Origin: Variovorax sp. E3
GTDB taxonomy: Bacteria; Pseudomonadota; Gammaproteobacteria; Burkholderiales; Burkholderiaceae_C
DNA: 46,153 bases
Direction of reading: 5' to 3'
Assembly: GCF_016082275.1 (NCBI RefSeq)
Contig: NZ_MOWM01000049.1
Coordinates: forward strand, 1-46,153
Below the pieces are notes generated by a model, which worked only from the letters and a program-made list of their open reading frames with translations, was not told where the DNA came from and ran no database searches. Positions 17,241 to 26,028 of the stretch are shown one piece after another (the stretch's first letter is position 1; each line of letters begins with the position of its first letter). Position numbers and translations under genes: made by a program.

Positions 17241-17822
17241 ATGGCGATCTTTCGTTCGCGCGCTGTCGCCGCATCGGGCGCACTGGCCGCGTTGGTCCTG
17301 CTGACACTCACCGGTTGCGCGCCGTTGCTGGCGCCGCCCTACGCGGCCGACTATGAAGCGCTCGACCGGCTCGAAGCCACGCGCCCCGGCATGGTGGCGG
17401 TCGCGAAGGCCGAGCCCACCGATCCGCAGGAAAAGGTCAACACCGTGCGCCTGCGCAGCGCCCGGCTGCTGTCGCCCAGCGGCAGCTTCGCGCAGTACCT
17501 GCAGGACGCGCTGATGCGCGACCTGAGCGAAATTTCCGTCTACGACCCGAAGGCGCCGACACGCATCGCGGCGCGCATCGTGGTCAACGACATCGACCTG
17601 GGCGTCATCAACGGCACCGGCCGCATGGATGTCGAAGTCACCGTCACGCGCGACGCCACGCAGCGGCTGCGCAAGACCTACCGCGCGGAGACGGCCTTCG
17701 ACTCGAGCTACGCGAGCATCGTCGCCGTGCCGGCCGGGCAGGCCGCGTACCCACGCCTCGTGCGTGCCTTGCTGCGGCAGGTGTATGCCGACCCGCAGTT
17801 CGTGGCCGCCGTCGGCCGCTGA
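17241..17822 (+). CDS. Small lipoprotein of unknown function
   Basis: A 193-residue protein with a lipoprotein signal peptide (FRSRAVAASGALAALVLLTL, then TGC as the lipobox cysteine at about residue 26). The rest is soluble: a helix-rich stretch, then beta-strands (TRIAARIVVNDIDLGVINGT, MDVEVTVTRDATQRLRKTYR). It has the general shape of a periplasmic lipoprotein whose C-terminal helix follows a strand pair. It shows only weak similarity in layout to the next gene and was not assigned to a family. The gap to the next gene is 23 bp, so the two are likely co-transcribed. Confidence 0.75.
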   Translation: MAIFRSRAVAASGALAALVLLTLTGCAPLLAPPYAADYEALDRLEATRPGMVAVAKAEPTDPQEKVNTVRLRSARLLSPSGSFAQYLQDALMRDLSEISVYDPKAPTRIAARIVVNDIDLGVINGTGRMDVEVTVTRDATQRLRKTYRAETAFDSSYASIVAVPAGQAAYPRLVRALLRQVYADPQFVAAVGR

Positions 17823-17845
17823 CACCCTGGCCTGGAGGCGCTTCG

Positions 17846-18448
17846 ATGCAGTTCTCAATTCCGGTGACCGCGATTCGGCATGGCACGGCCCTGGCACTCG
17901 CGACCCTGCTGCTCGCGGGCTGCGTGCACCCGATCACGATGATCACCGAGACCGCGCCGCCGCGATCGCAGGCGCACTTGATTCCGAAGAAGGTCGCCTA
18001 CGTGATGACGGATGCCGACCGCGACAAGGAGGTGGTCACGCCGGGCGGCAGCGGCGACCGCGTGAGCTACTTTCCGTACCGCGACCTGGAGAAGTCGATC
18101 CGCGATGCGTTGCGCGCGGTGTACCGCGACGTGGTGGTGCTGCGCACGGCCGGCGATGCAAAGGCGAACGAAGCGGCGGGCGTGTCGCTGGTGTTCACGC
18201 CGCGCATCACCACCGACTCCAGCTCGTCGTCGTGGATCAGCTGGCCGCCGACCTCGTTCACCGCCGAAGTGTCGTGCGTGGTGACCGATGCGGCGGGCGC
18301 CGAGGTCACGCGCGTGCGCGCGGCAGGCAACGGCACGGCGGAGTTCGGCGAGTTCAAGGGCGACTTCGGGCTTGCCGCGCGAAGAGCGGCGACGCGGTTG
18401 ACGTCGCAGTTGAGCAGTGAAATTCGCAGGAGCGAGAAGCTGCGGTGA
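17846..18448 (+). CDS. Small lipoprotein, paralogue of the one at 18467-19066
   Basis: A 200-residue protein with signal peptide and lipobox (LALATLLLAGC, Cys at about 26). The mature part KKVAYVMTDADRDKEVVTPG, the helix DLEKSIRDALRAVYRDVVVL and the following TAGDA align by eye with TKAYVAVSGDLANLEKVVKP, AIKTSIVRTVSAAHQSVVPV and TAGES of the convergent gene. Both then have strands ending in a V-x-G/A-x-G segment and a C-terminal amphipathic helix. The function is unknown; the shape suggests an outer-membrane-anchored accessory protein. The TGA lies inside a 10-bp hairpin. Confidence 0.75.
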   Translation: MQFSIPVTAIRHGTALALATLLLAGCVHPITMITETAPPRSQAHLIPKKVAYVMTDADRDKEVVTPGGSGDRVSYFPYRDLEKSIRDALRAVYRDVVVLRTAGDAKANEAAGVSLVFTPRITTDSSSSSWISWPPTSFTAEVSCVVTDAAGAEVTRVRAAGNGTAEFGEFKGDFGLAARRAATRLTSQLSSEIRRSEKLR

Positions 18449-18457
18449 GCTTCTCGC
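18432..18457. terminator. Hairpin between convergent lipoprotein genes
   Basis: A perfect 10-bp stem (GCGAGAAGCT, 6-nt loop, AGCTTCTCGC) overlaps the stop codon of the plus-strand lipoprotein gene and lies just before the end of the minus-strand one. There is no T-tract on either side, so it may act with Rho or as an RNA 3'-end stabiliser rather than as an intrinsic terminator. Confidence 0.5.
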
Positions 18458-18466
18458 GCGCCCGCG

Positions 18467-19066
18467 TCAGTCCAGGCGTTGGTTGATCACGCGCGCCACG
18501 AAGTTCTCGAGCGACACGCGCACGGCTTTCTCCGTCGCCTTCCCCAGCGCTTCGGCGCCAGCAGGGCAGTCGCCGTCGATGGACTCCTGGCCGAAGCCAC
18601 GAACCGTTGTGGTCGCCAGTTCTCGGCCCTCGGCGGACACGGCAGTGGTCCTGATGGAGAGTTCAACGCTCGCGTCCGCCGTGCCTACGAAGAAGCCTGG
18701 CTGAAAACGCAGTCGCGGATTGAAGTCGTCGAGGGCGAAGGTGTACAGCACCCCGTCCTTGCCGGACTCCCCGGCGGTCTGAACTGGCACCACCGACTGA
18801 TGCGCCGCGGAAACGGTGCGCACGATGGAGGTCTTGATGGCAGGGCCCACGCTGACGGGGTAGCTGTGCGCGCCGCAGATCTGTCCCGGCTTGACGACTT
18901 TCTCGAGGTTGGCCAGATCGCCGGACACCGCCACATAGGCCTTGGTGGACTGCACCCTGTCGCGACGCACTTCGTACGCTGCCGATGTGCTTCCGACTTC
19001 CACTTTGTGGGCACAGCCGACAAGCAAAAGGGCGCCCAAGCCAATGGCAAGCAGTTTTCCGATCAC
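18467..19066 (-). CDS. Small lipoprotein, paralogue of the one at 17846-18448
   Basis: A 199-residue protein with signal peptide MIGKLLAIGLGALLLVGC (lipobox Cys18) and a strong ribosome-binding site (GAGGAGAA). The mature part (TKAYVAVSGDLANLEKVVKP through FVARVINQRLD) is alignable by eye with the convergent gene, including the T-A-G-E/D segment and the C-terminal helix. It contains an extra cysteine pair (ICGAHS, DGDCPAG) that could form a disulfide. An AT-rich region upstream (19,070-19,110) probably holds its promoter. Function unknown. Confidence 0.75.
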   Translation of the reverse strand: MIGKLLAIGLGALLLVGCAHKVEVGSTSAAYEVRRDRVQSTKAYVAVSGDLANLEKVVKPGQICGAHSYPVSVGPAIKTSIVRTVSAAHQSVVPVQTAGESGKDGVLYTFALDDFNPRLRFQPGFFVGTADASVELSIRTTAVSAEGRELATTTVRGFGQESIDGDCPAGAEALGKATEKAVRVSLENFVARVINQRLD

Positions 19067-19172
19067 ACGCTTCTCCTCGTAATAAATTGTTATTCGATTC
19101 TAGAAGCGCTCGAGAGGCCCTTTGCTGGTGAAGTGGAACGTCCCGCGAGGCGGGCGACCGACAATTCAAGCA

Positions 19173-19763
19173 ATGCAAAAGACCGAAGCCCTTTGGGAAG
19201 ATGCCGAACACCGCGCACCGGAGCTTGCGCGGGAACTGGCCCGCATGGAGCTGGCTTTGTGCAACTGGGGGCCAGTCACCGCATCAAGGGATTCGCTCGA
19301 GGCCGCCATTCGGTCCGGATGGCACAGCGTTGTCGCCTCGGCGAGGAAAGGCTCGGTTTCTCTTGAGCCATCGTTCGTCGCCTCGCTGCACGCATTGATC
19401 GCACAGCCCATCGATTCGCCCGGCGCGGGCGTCTTTCACGAAGGGCAATCTCCGATGGATTGGACGGAGTTCAAACGCGCCCTCGACGATGCCGCGCTGG
19501 AGTACGGCATGGCCGACAACACGGAGGCATGGCTTCTTGCCCAGTTGTACTGGGGGCCGCACCTGGAATCGCTGGGGCTGTCCGTGGCATGGCTGCTCGG
19601 CAATGGCTTCCGGTTGCAGGAAGGGGGCCGCATGGTCGTGCCCAATGCCAGTCACGATGAGAAGTTGAAAGAGCGCCTGAAATGGGCCGGCCCCGACCTC
19701 TACGATGCGGAAGGCCTGCGCGGCTTTTTTGGCTGGTACGAAACGGAACGAACGCCAGGCTAG
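19173..19763 (+). CDS. Hypothetical protein, 196 residues
   Basis: No family was recognised. The protein is soluble, mostly helical and tryptophan-rich, with acidic patches (WEDAEHRAPELARELARMEL, MDWTEFKRALDDAALEYGMA, LAQLYWGPHLESLGLSVAWL). The end DLYDAEGLRGFFGWYETERT is also aromatic. ATG 19173 is preferred; an in-frame TTG-type start at 19,122 would add 17 unlike residues. Codon use looks less GC-extreme than in its neighbours, so it could be acquired. It ends 25 bp before a strong bidirectional terminator shared with gapA. Confidence 0.6.
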   Translation: MQKTEALWEDAEHRAPELARELARMELALCNWGPVTASRDSLEAAIRSGWHSVVASARKGSVSLEPSFVASLHALIAQPIDSPGAGVFHEGQSPMDWTEFKRALDDAALEYGMADNTEAWLLAQLYWGPHLESLGLSVAWLLGNGFRLQEGGRMVVPNASHDEKLKERLKWAGPDLYDAEGLRGFFGWYETERTPG

Positions 19764-19788
19764 CGCCGCAACGTCCACCAGCACCATG

Positions 19789-19816
19789 AAAAAACGCGCC
19801 CTCAGGCGCGTTTTTT
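19789..19816. terminator. Bidirectional intrinsic terminator between the hypothetical gene and gapA
   Basis: A perfect 12-bp inverted repeat (AAAAAACGCGCC, loop ctca, GGCGCGTTTTTT) gives a GC stem followed by six T on either strand. It lies 18 bp beyond the gapA stop and 25 bp beyond the convergent gene. Confidence 0.93.
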
Positions 19817-19834
19817 AGTTCAAGCCCCGAAGCC

Positions 19835-20835
<1,001 letters not shown>

Positions 20836-20901
20836 CTGACTTGCTCCTGAAGGTTGAAAAACTTGTTGTGAAAACCGGCAAAAAGAAACGCTGCGACGCG
20901 A

Positions 20902-23001
20902 TCAGTCGCGCAGCGCGGCTTCCACCGTGGCGGCCACGTTTTCCGCCGTGAATCCGAAGTACTTGAACAGCTCCGGCGCGGGCGCCGACTCGCCGTACGA
21001 GTCGATGCCCACGACGGCTGCGCAGCCGTACTTCCACCAGCCGCCCGTGCAGCCCATTTCGACGGCGATGCGCGGCAGCTTCTTCGGCAGCACGGCCTTC
21101 TTGTAGGCGATGTCCTGGCGATCGAAGGTGGTGGTCGAGGGCATCGACACCACGCGCACGGCGATCTTCTTCTCGGCCAGCAGCTTCTGGGCGGCCAGCG
21201 CGAGCTGCACTTCCGAGCCGGTGGCGATGATGACGGCGGCCGTCTTCTTGCTCTTGAGGCCCACGGCCTCGGGCTCGGACAGCACGTAGGCGCCGCGGCT
21301 GATGTCGCCGAGTTCGCTCTTCGGTGCGTAGGCGATGTTCTGGCGGCTCAGCAGCAGCGCGGTCGGGCGCGTCTGGTTCTGCAGCGCCACGGCCCAGGCC
21401 ACGGCGGTTTCTGCCGTGTCGCCCGGACGCCAGACGTCGAGGTTGGGAATCAGGCGCAGCGACGCGGCGTGTTCGATCGACTGGTGGGTCGGGCCGTCTT
21501 CGCCCAGGCCGATGGAGTCGTGCGTGAACACGTGGATCACGCGGCGCTTCATGAGCGCGGCCATGCGGATGGCGTTGCGGCTGTAGTCGCTGAACGTGAG
21601 GAAGGTGCCGCCGTAGGGGATGTAGCCGCCATGCAGCGCCACGCCGTTCATGATGGCCGCCATGCCGAACTCGCGCACGCCGTAGTTGATGTGGCGGCCG
21701 ATGGTGCCGTGCGGCGCCTGAGCCGGTGCAGCGGGTGCGGCCTCGTCCTCGGCGCCCTGCTTGGCTTCCACCGCGGGCAGGGTCATGACCACATGGCCCT
21801 TGGCGTCGAAGCGCAGCGCGGGCGTGCTCTTGGTGTTGGTGAGGTTCGAGCCGGTCAGGTCGGCGCTGCCGCCGAGCATTTCGGGCAGCGCGGCCGTGAA
21901 GGCTTCCAGCGCGAGCTGGCTGGCCTTGCGGCTGGCCACGGTCTCGCCCTTGGTGTGCGCGGCCACCACGGTGTCGAACGCGACCTGGTGGAAGTTCTTG
22001 GGCAGCTCGCCCTTCATGCGGCGCGTGAAGTCGGCGGCCAGCTCGGGGAAGGCGGCGGCGTAGGCGGCGAACTTGTCGTTCCACTCGGCTTCGGTCTTGG
22101 CGCCGGCTTCCTTGTGGTCCCAGTCGGCGTACACCTCGGCCGGGATCTCGAAGGGCGCGTAGTGCCAGTCGATGGCGTCGCGCGTGAGCTTGATTTCTTC
22201 GGCGCCCAGTGCTTCGCCGTGGGCCTTGGCGGTGCCGGCGCGGTTCGGGCTGCCCTTGCCGATGACGGTCTTGCAGTTGATGAGCGTGGGCTTGTCGCTC
22301 GACTGCTTGGCCTTGGCGATGGCCTTGGCCACTTCGGCGGCGTTGTTGCCGTCGATCGGGCCGATCACGTGCCAGCCATAGGCGTGGAAGCGTTCGGCCA
22401 CGTTGTCGATGTACCAGGGCTTGACCTGGCCGTCGATGCTGATGCCGTTGTCGTCGTACAGGGCAATGAGCTTGTTCAGGTGCCAGGCGCCGGCCAATGC
22501 GCAGGCTTCGTGGCTGATGCCTTCCATCATGCAACCGTCGCCCAGGAAGGCGTAGGTGTGGTGGTCGACGATGGCGTGGTCCTTGCGGTTGAACTCGGCG
22601 GCGAGCAGCTTCTCGGCCAGCGCGAAGCCCACGGCGTTGGTGATGCCCTGGCCCAGCGGGCCGGTGGTGGTTTCCACGCCCGGGGTCACGTCGACTTCAG
22701 GGTGGCCGGCGGTCTTGCTGTGCAGCTGGCGGAAGTTCTTGAGCTCTTCGATCGGCAGGTTGTAGCCGGTCAGGTGCAGCACCGAGTACAGCAGCATCGA
22801 GGCGTGGCCGTTGGACAGCACGAAGCGGTCGCGGTCGAACCAATGGGGGTTCGCGGGGTTGTAGCGCAGGTGTTCGCCCCAGAGCGCGACGGCCATGTCG
22901 GCCATGCCCATCGGTGCACCCGGATGTCCGGAATTCGCTTGTTGAACGGCATCCATAGCCAGCGCGCGGATCGCGTTGGCCATCAGGGCTTGGTTTGCCA
23001 T
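20902..23001 (-). CDS. tkt: Transketolase
   Basis: A 699-residue thiamine-diphosphate enzyme of the pentose phosphate and Calvin cycles. [20 protein letters not shown], then [20 protein letters not shown] is the classical N-terminal signature. [20 protein letters not shown] with [12 protein letters not shown] binds TPP and the metal. [20 protein letters not shown] is the second transketolase signature. The C-terminal domain ([20 protein letters not shown]) is complete. The frame is intact. It starts the tkt-gapA gene pair, an arrangement common in Burkholderiales. ATG 23001 is preferred to one six bases upstream. Confidence 0.97.
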   Translation of the reverse strand: MANQALMANAIRALAMDAVQQANSGHPGAPMGMADMAVALWGEHLRYNPANPHWFDRDRFVLSNGHASMLLYSVLHLTGYNLPIEELKNFRQLHSKTAGHPEVDVTPGVETTTGPLGQGITNAVGFALAEKLLAAEFNRKDHAIVDHHTYAFLGDGCMMEGISHEACALAGAWHLNKLIALYDDNGISIDGQVKPWYIDNVAERFHAYGWHVIGPIDGNNAAEVAKAIAKAKQSSDKPTLINCKTVIGKGSPNRAGTAKAHGEALGAEEIKLTRDAIDWHYAPFEIPAEVYADWDHKEAGAKTEAEWNDKFAAYAAAFPELAADFTRRMKGELPKNFHQVAFDTVVAAHTKGETVASRKASQLALEAFTAALPEMLGGSADLTGSNLTNTKSTPALRFDAKGHVVMTLPAVEAKQGAEDEAAPAAPAQAPHGTIGRHINYGVREFGMAAIMNGVALHGGYIPYGGTFLTFSDYSRNAIRMAALMKRRVIHVFTHDSIGLGEDGPTHQSIEHAASLRLIPNLDVWRPGDTAETAVAWAVALQNQTRPTALLLSRQNIAYAPKSELGDISRGAYVLSEPEAVGLKSKKTAAVIIATGSEVQLALAAQKLLAEKKIAVRVVSMPSTTTFDRQDIAYKKAVLPKKLPRIAVEMGCTGGWWKYGCAAVVGIDSYGESAPAPELFKYFGFTAENVAATVEAALRD

Positions 23002-23145
23002 GGGCATGGGACTTTCGGGGGAAAAGGGTGGGTGGGATAGGGGGGAACCCGCGATTTTACCGGGCCGGCCCGCCCGGCCGCCGATACAGCCTGAACACCC
23101 GACTGATGTTCTTGTGCGGCAGCCGGACTGCTAGAGTTGCCACCC

Positions 23146-23526
23146 ATGCATGGGCTGCACCTCACCGCCGACCTCCACGACTGCCAATGCGGCCTTCAAT
23201 GGCTCACCGACCGGGAGGCGCTGGGGGCTGTCTGCCTGAAGGCGGTTTCGGCCGCCGGGCTGCAGGCGGTGGGCAGGCTGGTGCACGGTTTTCCGGCCAC
23301 GGCGCAGGGGCCGGGCGGCGTCACCGCCACCGTGCTGCTGGCCGAATCGCACCTGTGCATCCACACCTGGCCCGAGCAGCGCGGCGTGACGCTGGACGTG
23401 TATGTCTGCAATTTCAGCGGCGACCATTCGGCCAAGGCGCATGCGCTGATGGAGTGCCTGGTGGCGCTGTTCCAGCCGCGCCACAGCGAACGCAACGAGC
23501 TGCAGCGCGGCAAGGTCTCCGCGTGA
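23146..23526 (+). CDS. speD: S-adenosylmethionine decarboxylase proenzyme
   Basis: A 126-residue bacterial class 1B AdoMetDC. It supplies decarboxylated AdoMet for spermidine synthesis. The chain is self-cleaved at the E-S bond of LLAESHLCIHTWPEQRG, making Ser68 the pyruvoyl cofactor; His73 and Cys88 (in LDVYVCNFSGD) occupy the expected catalytic positions. ATG 23146 is preferred; a TTG nine bases upstream is in frame. Its TGA overlaps the GTG start of the next gene, and it is divergent from tkt with 144 bp between. Confidence 0.92.
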   Translation: MHGLHLTADLHDCQCGLQWLTDREALGAVCLKAVSAAGLQAVGRLVHGFPATAQGPGGVTATVLLAESHLCIHTWPEQRGVTLDVYVCNFSGDHSAKAHALMECLVALFQPRHSERNELQRGKVSA

Positions 23527-24251
23527 ACGCGGTGCGGGCCATGATCCTTGCCGCGGGGCGCGGCGAGCGCATGCGGCCGTTGACCGACACCTGCCCCAAG
23601 CCCCTGCTCGAAGTGCGCGGCAAGCCGCTGATGCAATGGCCGATGGAGGCGCTGGCCGCCGGCGGCTTCACCGAACTGGTGATCAACACCGACTGGCTGG
23701 GCGCGCAGGTTTCCGGGCGCTTCGGCGCGAAACCCTTGCTGAACGGGCACGGCGCGCTATCGATTTCATACTCCGACGAGGGCCGCGACTTCGGCGGCGC
23801 GCTCGAAACGGCCGGCGGCATCGTGCGCGCGCTGCCCCTCTTGGGCGAGGTGTTCTGGGTCGCGGCCGGCGACGTGTTCGCGCCCGGCTTTGTCTTCACG
23901 CGGGCCTCGGTCGAGCGCTTCGTCGCCAGCGGCAAGCTCGCGCACCTGTGGCTGGTGCCGAACCCGGCGCACAACCTCAAGGGCGACTTCGGGCTGTCGG
24001 CGGACGGCCTCGCGCTCAACACAGCGCCCGAGAAATTCACCTTCTCGACCATCGGCCTGTACCGCGCCGCGCTGTTCGCACCGCCGTACTGCGACATTCC
24101 CGCCGGCAACCCGGCCGGCCGCAAAGCCCCGCTGGCGCCGATCCTGCGTGCCGCGATGGACAATGAACGCGTGAGCGCCGAGCTCTACACCGGCCCCTGG
24201 ACCGATGTGGGAACCCCCGAACGGCTTGCCCAACTGAACACGCCAAGATGA
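23523..24251 (+). CDS. murU: Nucleotidyltransferase, probable MurNAc-1-phosphate uridylyltransferase
   Basis: A 242-residue sugar-phosphate nucleotidyltransferase. ILAAGRGERMRPLTDTCPKP is the nucleotide-binding signature with the catalytic lysine. FTELVINTDWLGAQ, LETAGGIVRALPLLG and WVAAGDVFAPGF are characteristic of the MurU subgroup, which makes UDP-MurNAc in cell-wall recycling. Translation could start at GTG 23523 (overlapping the speD stop) or ATG 23541. The stop overlaps the pepP ATG (ATGA). The recycling assignment rests on family resemblance; AmgK, its usual partner, is not in the window. Confidence 0.8.
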   Translation: MNAVRAMILAAGRGERMRPLTDTCPKPLLEVRGKPLMQWPMEALAAGGFTELVINTDWLGAQVSGRFGAKPLLNGHGALSISYSDEGRDFGGALETAGGIVRALPLLGEVFWVAAGDVFAPGFVFTRASVERFVASGKLAHLWLVPNPAHNLKGDFGLSADGLALNTAPEKFTFSTIGLYRAALFAPPYCDIPAGNPAGRKAPLAPILRAAMDNERVSAELYTGPWTDVGTPERLAQLNTPR

Positions 24252-25648
24252 CCTCAGCAGCAGACACCACCACGATCTACGCCGAGCGCCGCGCGCGCCT
24301 GGCTTCGCAACTGGGCAAGGACGGCATCGCCATCATCCCGACCGCGCCCGAGCGGGCCCGCAACCGCGACACCGACTTCCTCTACCGCCACGATAGCTAC
24401 TTCTACTACCTGACCGGCTTCACTGAGCCCAATGCGTGGCTGGTGCTGGCGGGCGACGGCCGCGCCACGCTGTTCTGCGCACCGAAAGACCTGGAGCGCG
24501 AGATCTGGGACGGCTATCGCCTGGGCCCCGACGCGGCGCCCGCGGCGCTGGGCGTCGACGAGGCCTTCTCGGTCACCGACCTGGACACCAAACTGCCGAA
24601 GCTGCTGGAGAACCGGTCGACCGTGTGGTTCCCGTTCGCGATCCACAAGGGCCTGGAGACCCGCATCGACGGCTGGCTGCAGTCGGTGCGCGCCCGCGTG
24701 CGCTACGGCGCGCTGTGCCCCGAGGAGCAGCGCGACCTGTGCGGCCCGCTCGACGAGATGCGCCTGGTCAAGGACGCGCACGAGCAGGACATCATGCGCC
24801 GCGCCGCGCAGATCAGCGCGCGTGCGCACGTGCGCGCCATGCAGCTGTCGGCCCGCATGCTGCGCGAGGGCAAGGACCCGCGCGAATACCACCTGGACGC
24901 CGAGCTGCTGCACGAATTCCGCTTGGGCGGCTCGCAGTACCCGGCGTACTACTCCATCGTTGCGGCGGGTGCCAATGCCTGCGTGCTGCACTACCGCGCC
25001 GACGCGGCGCCGGTGCGCAAGGGCGAGCTGGTGCTGATCGACGCCGGCTGCGAACTCGACGGCTACGCCAGCGACATCACGCGCACCTTCCCGGCCGACG
25101 GCAAGTTCACCGGCCCGCAGCGCGCGCTGTACGACCTGGTGCTGGCCAGCCAGGACGCCGCCGCCGCGGCCACCAAGGCCGGCAACCGCTTCAACGACCC
25201 GCACGACGCGGCGGTGCGCGTGCTGTCGCAGGGCATGCTCGACCTGGGCCTGCTCGACGCCGACAAGGTCGGCAATGTGCAGGACGTGATCGACACGCGC
25301 GCCTACTTCAAGTTCTACATGCACCGCACAGGCCACTGGCTCGGCATGGACGTGCACGACTGCGGCAGCTACGTCGAGCCCACGCAGATCGGCGAAGTGA
25401 GCGAGCGAAAAGATCCGCTGTCGAACGAAGTCATCAAGAACCGCCCGAGCCGCATCCTGCACCCGGGCATGGTGCTGACGCTGGAGCCCGGCATCTACGT
25501 GCGCCCCGGCGACGGCGTGCCCGAGCAGTTCCACAACATCGGCATCCGCATCGAGGACGACGCGATCGTCACGGCCACCGGCTGCGAACTCATTTCGCGC
25601 GGCGTGCCGGTGAAGGCGGACGAGATCGAGGCGTTGATGCGCGCTTGA
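24248..25648 (+). CDS. pepP: Xaa-Pro aminopeptidase (M24 family)
   Basis: A 466-residue dinuclear manganese aminopeptidase P that removes N-terminal residues preceding proline. The N-terminal domain (FLYRHDSYFYYLTGFTEPNA) and the pita-bread catalytic domain are complete. The metal ligands are visible in DAGCELDGYASDITRTF (two Asp, about 262-278), HRTGHWLGMDVHD (His, about 360), LTLEPGIYVRPGDG (Glu, about 414) and GIRIEDDAIVT (Glu, about 435). The overlap with murU suggests one transcript with speD. It converges with the iron-uptake operon 17 bp downstream. Confidence 0.95.
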   Translation: MTSAADTTTIYAERRARLASQLGKDGIAIIPTAPERARNRDTDFLYRHDSYFYYLTGFTEPNAWLVLAGDGRATLFCAPKDLEREIWDGYRLGPDAAPAALGVDEAFSVTDLDTKLPKLLENRSTVWFPFAIHKGLETRIDGWLQSVRARVRYGALCPEEQRDLCGPLDEMRLVKDAHEQDIMRRAAQISARAHVRAMQLSARMLREGKDPREYHLDAELLHEFRLGGSQYPAYYSIVAAGANACVLHYRADAAPVRKGELVLIDAGCELDGYASDITRTFPADGKFTGPQRALYDLVLASQDAAAAATKAGNRFNDPHDAAVRVLSQGMLDLGLLDADKVGNVQDVIDTRAYFKFYMHRTGHWLGMDVHDCGSYVEPTQIGEVSERKDPLSNEVIKNRPSRILHPGMVLTLEPGIYVRPGDGVPEQFHNIGIRIEDDAIVTATGCELISRGVPVKADEIEALMRA

Positions 25649-25665
25649 CCGCGCGCTGCGCGTCG

Positions 25666-26028
25666 TCAGGTGAGCGCGGCCAGCAACAGATAGAGCAGCG
25701 TGCCGCCGAGCGCGAAAGCCGCGACCACCGAGGCGACCCAGTGGAAGCGATTGGGCACTGCGCTCAGCAGGCCCACCGTCGACAGCGCCGCCGCCGTGAG
25801 CGCGCCCAGCCAGAGCACCCAGCCGATCGCGCCGCCGGCCGCCTGCAGGCTCGCGCCCAGCGACAGGCACAGCAGCGCGGCGCCGCCCAGTTGCAGCCAG
25901 CGCCGCCACGCCCCCGGCGTGCTGCCGCGGCCGAACACGTCTTCGCAGTGGCGGTCCATCGCGAGACTCAACGCGCAGAAACCCGCGAGCGGAGCGGAGA
26001 ACACGAGTGCCAGGAGCAACGCGTTCAT
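25666..26028 (-). CDS. DUF3325 family small membrane protein of an iron-uptake operon
   Basis: A 120-residue protein with four hydrophobic segments (LLLALVFSAPLAGFCALSLA, LGGAALLCLSLGASLQAAGG, then two more), matching DUF3325. It is the last gene of the Fur-box operon; its ATG overlaps the stop of the PepSY gene (ATGA). DUF3325 genes occur almost only beside PepSY and DUF3649 genes in iron or siderophore loci. The function is not known. Confidence 0.85.
   Translation of the reverse strand: MNALLLALVFSAPLAGFCALSLAMDRHCEDVFGRGSTPGAWRRWLQLGGAALLCLSLGASLQAAGGAIGWVLWLGALTAAALSTVGLLSAVPNRFHWVASVVAAFALGGTLLYLLLAALT

Noticed and set aside
21469..23040. A 523-residue plus-strand open frame
   Set aside because: Antisense shadow of transketolase with no recognisable domain.
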